Source: an uncultured Acetatifactor sp.
Lineage (GTDB): Bacteria; Bacillota; Clostridia; Lachnospirales; Lachnospiraceae
DNA: 7,317 bases
Reading direction: 5' to 3'
Assembly (NCBI GenBank): GCA_948896875.1
Contig: CAQUWW010000145.1
Location: 1 to 7,317, forward strand
Shown: positions 6,805 to 7,317 of the stretch, one piece after another
Layout of the letters: every line of letters begins with the position of its first letter
How positions within the stretch are numbered: position 1 is the stretch's first letter
Notes under the pieces: generated by a model
The model's input: the letters and a program-made list of their open reading frames with translations, nothing else
Told to the model about the DNA's origin: nothing
Database searches by the model: none
Made by a program: the position numbers and the translations under genes

Positions 6805-6845
6805 CTCTTTGTTGGATTTCAAAATAAAACAAGGAGGTCTTTTTT
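6800..6845 (+). terminator. 14-bp hairpin that buries the lipoprotein ribosome binding site and runs into a T-tract
   Basis: Bases 6800-6813 (AAGATCTCTTTGTT) pair continuously with 6828-6841 (AACAAGGAGGTCTT): 12 Watson-Crick and 2 G-U pairs, around a 14-nt loop. The 3' arm contains the complete AAGGAGGT ribosome binding site at 6831-6838. T residues at 6840-6845 follow directly, as in an intrinsic terminator. In an RNA arriving from the kinase gene the structure would both occlude the ribosome binding site and could stop transcription. An RNA beginning near 6811 would keep only the last three bases of the 5' arm and could not form it. The pairing is read directly from sequence; the dual role is inference. 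Only four pairs are G-C, so terminator strength is uncertain. Confidence 0.5.
6831..6838 (+). promoter_or_regulatory. Consensus ribosome binding site of the lipoprotein gene
   Basis: AAGGAGGT is a full match to the anti-Shine-Dalgarno sequence, 8 nt before the ATG at 6847 and 11 nt before a second in-frame ATG at 6850. The spacing favours 6847. It is by far the strongest site in the window, yet it lies inside a hairpin arm (6828-6841), which suggests high translation when the hairpin is absent. Confidence 0.85.
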
Positions 6846-6846
6846 G

Positions 6847-7317
6847 ATGATGAAAAAAGGAATGACAATATTGCTAACAGCGGGTATGCTGATTTCCCTC
6901 ACTGCCTGTGGAGGACCGGGAAGTACAGGTGCCGCGGGAAATGGCGGACCGGCGGGGATAGAGGTTGTGGAATTGGACACGGAGGGTACAGGGAACAATC
7001 TGACAGGAGAAAACGGTGGGACAGGTGGCGGGGGATCGGCCGGGGGATACGGCGGAGCAGTATGGGAAGGCGGTCTGCGTCCCCTTGCCGGATTTAACCA
7101 GGAGGGCTGCAGCACGGAGGAGGGCTATTATTATCTGTCTACTCATTCAGAGGAGCTTGCGGACGGAAATTACGGCTCTCATCTGATGTATATGGATTTT
7201 GCCGCCGGCCGGGAGATTTACCTGTGCAGCACTGCGGGCTGCGGGCATGACACCCTGGACTGCCCCGCCGTATTTTCAAACGATGAGTTTGACCCATGGA
7301 GCACAAAGCTGTTTATT
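6847..7317 (+). CDS. Putative secreted lipoprotein with Cys/His cluster (3' end outside window)
   Basis: 157 residues are visible and no stop is reached. A type II signal peptide is clear: MMKK with a hydrophobic stretch to residue 20 and the lipobox LTAC, so C21 would be lipidated and the protein anchored on the outer face of the membrane. Residues 22 to about 75 are a low-complexity tether dominated by Gly with Thr, Asn and Ser. A folded part then begins: EEGYYYLST (91-99), SHLMYMDFAAGREIYLC (111-127) and the cluster C127-x4-C132-x-H134-x4-C139. From memory, clostridial lipoproteins with a Y-x-D...LC-x4-C-x-H-x4-C entry segment often continue into a beta-propeller; this is unverified and the rest of the protein is not in the window. 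The cluster could bind metal or form disulfides. The gene follows the kinase by 70 nt and has its own predicted regulated promoter, so it may be an output or an accessory of that two-component system. Confidence 0.85.
   Translation, partial: MMKKGMTILLTAGMLISLTACGGPGSTGAAGNGGPAGIEVVELDTEGTGNNLTGENGGTGGGGSAGGYGGAVWEGGLRPLAGFNQEGCSTEEGYYYLSTHSEELADGNYGSHLMYMDFAAGREIYLCSTAGCGHDTLDCPAVFSNDEFDPWSTKLFI

Noticed and set aside
6784..6812. Ordinary sigma-A promoter with TTGACT as -35
   Set aside because: The hexamer at a 17-nt spacing is CTTTGT, a very poor -10; the direct-repeat reading with TAAGAT fits better.
1..7317. Mobile element, CRISPR array, tRNA/rRNA, toxin-antitoxin or phage-defence genes
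   Set aside because: No tandem spaced repeats, transposase or integrase motifs, cloverleaf sequences or small paired genes were found; the window is filled by seven recognisable or describable genes.

Overview
All seven genes in this window lie on the + strand and are tightly packed, with frequent lysine/glutamate/glycine codons and Gram-positive-type ribosome binding sites. The pairing of smc with ftsY is a conserved Firmicutes arrangement. Together with a YitT-family membrane protein, an OmpR/histidine-kinase pair and a lipoprotein bearing a Cys/His cluster, it suggests a Clostridia chromosome, probably Lachnospiraceae. That assignment is an inference from gene content and style, not from a database search.

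Left part (1-3614), housekeeping: the C-terminal part of the chromosome condensation ATPase SMC (its start is outside the window); then, 16 nt later, FtsY, the signal recognition particle receptor; then a 75-nt gap filled by two overlapping palindromes that look like a small REP-type repeat; then a 412-residue PLP-dependent threonine ammonia-lyase with one C-terminal ACT domain.

Middle (3615-4773): a YitT/DUF161-DUF2179 integral membrane protein, flanked by two gaps of just over 100 nt. The second gap, upstream of the response regulator, holds two interleaved inverted repeats and a weak promoter candidate.

Right part (4774-7317), signalling: an OmpR-family response regulator and its histidine kinase overlap by 13 nt and are clearly translationally coupled. 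They are followed by a lipoprotein gene that runs off the right edge. The 70-nt gap in front of the lipoprotein is the most interesting stretch. It carries two 11-bp direct repeats that each begin TTTGAC, followed ten nt after the second TTTGAC by a -10-like TAAGAT. This is the geometry of a PhoB-type box. Immediately downstream is a 14-bp hairpin whose 3' arm contains the entire AAGGAGGT ribosome binding site and which runs straight into a T-tract. A transcript reading through from the kinase would fold this hairpin, hiding the ribosome binding site and possibly terminating. A transcript started at the local promoter (predicted start near 6811) would lack nearly all of the 5' arm and be free to translate. 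The working model is that the response regulator switches on the lipoprotein from its own promoter while read-through is silenced. The lipoprotein has a Gly-rich tether and a C-x4-C-x-H-x4-C cluster that I cannot assign to a named function.
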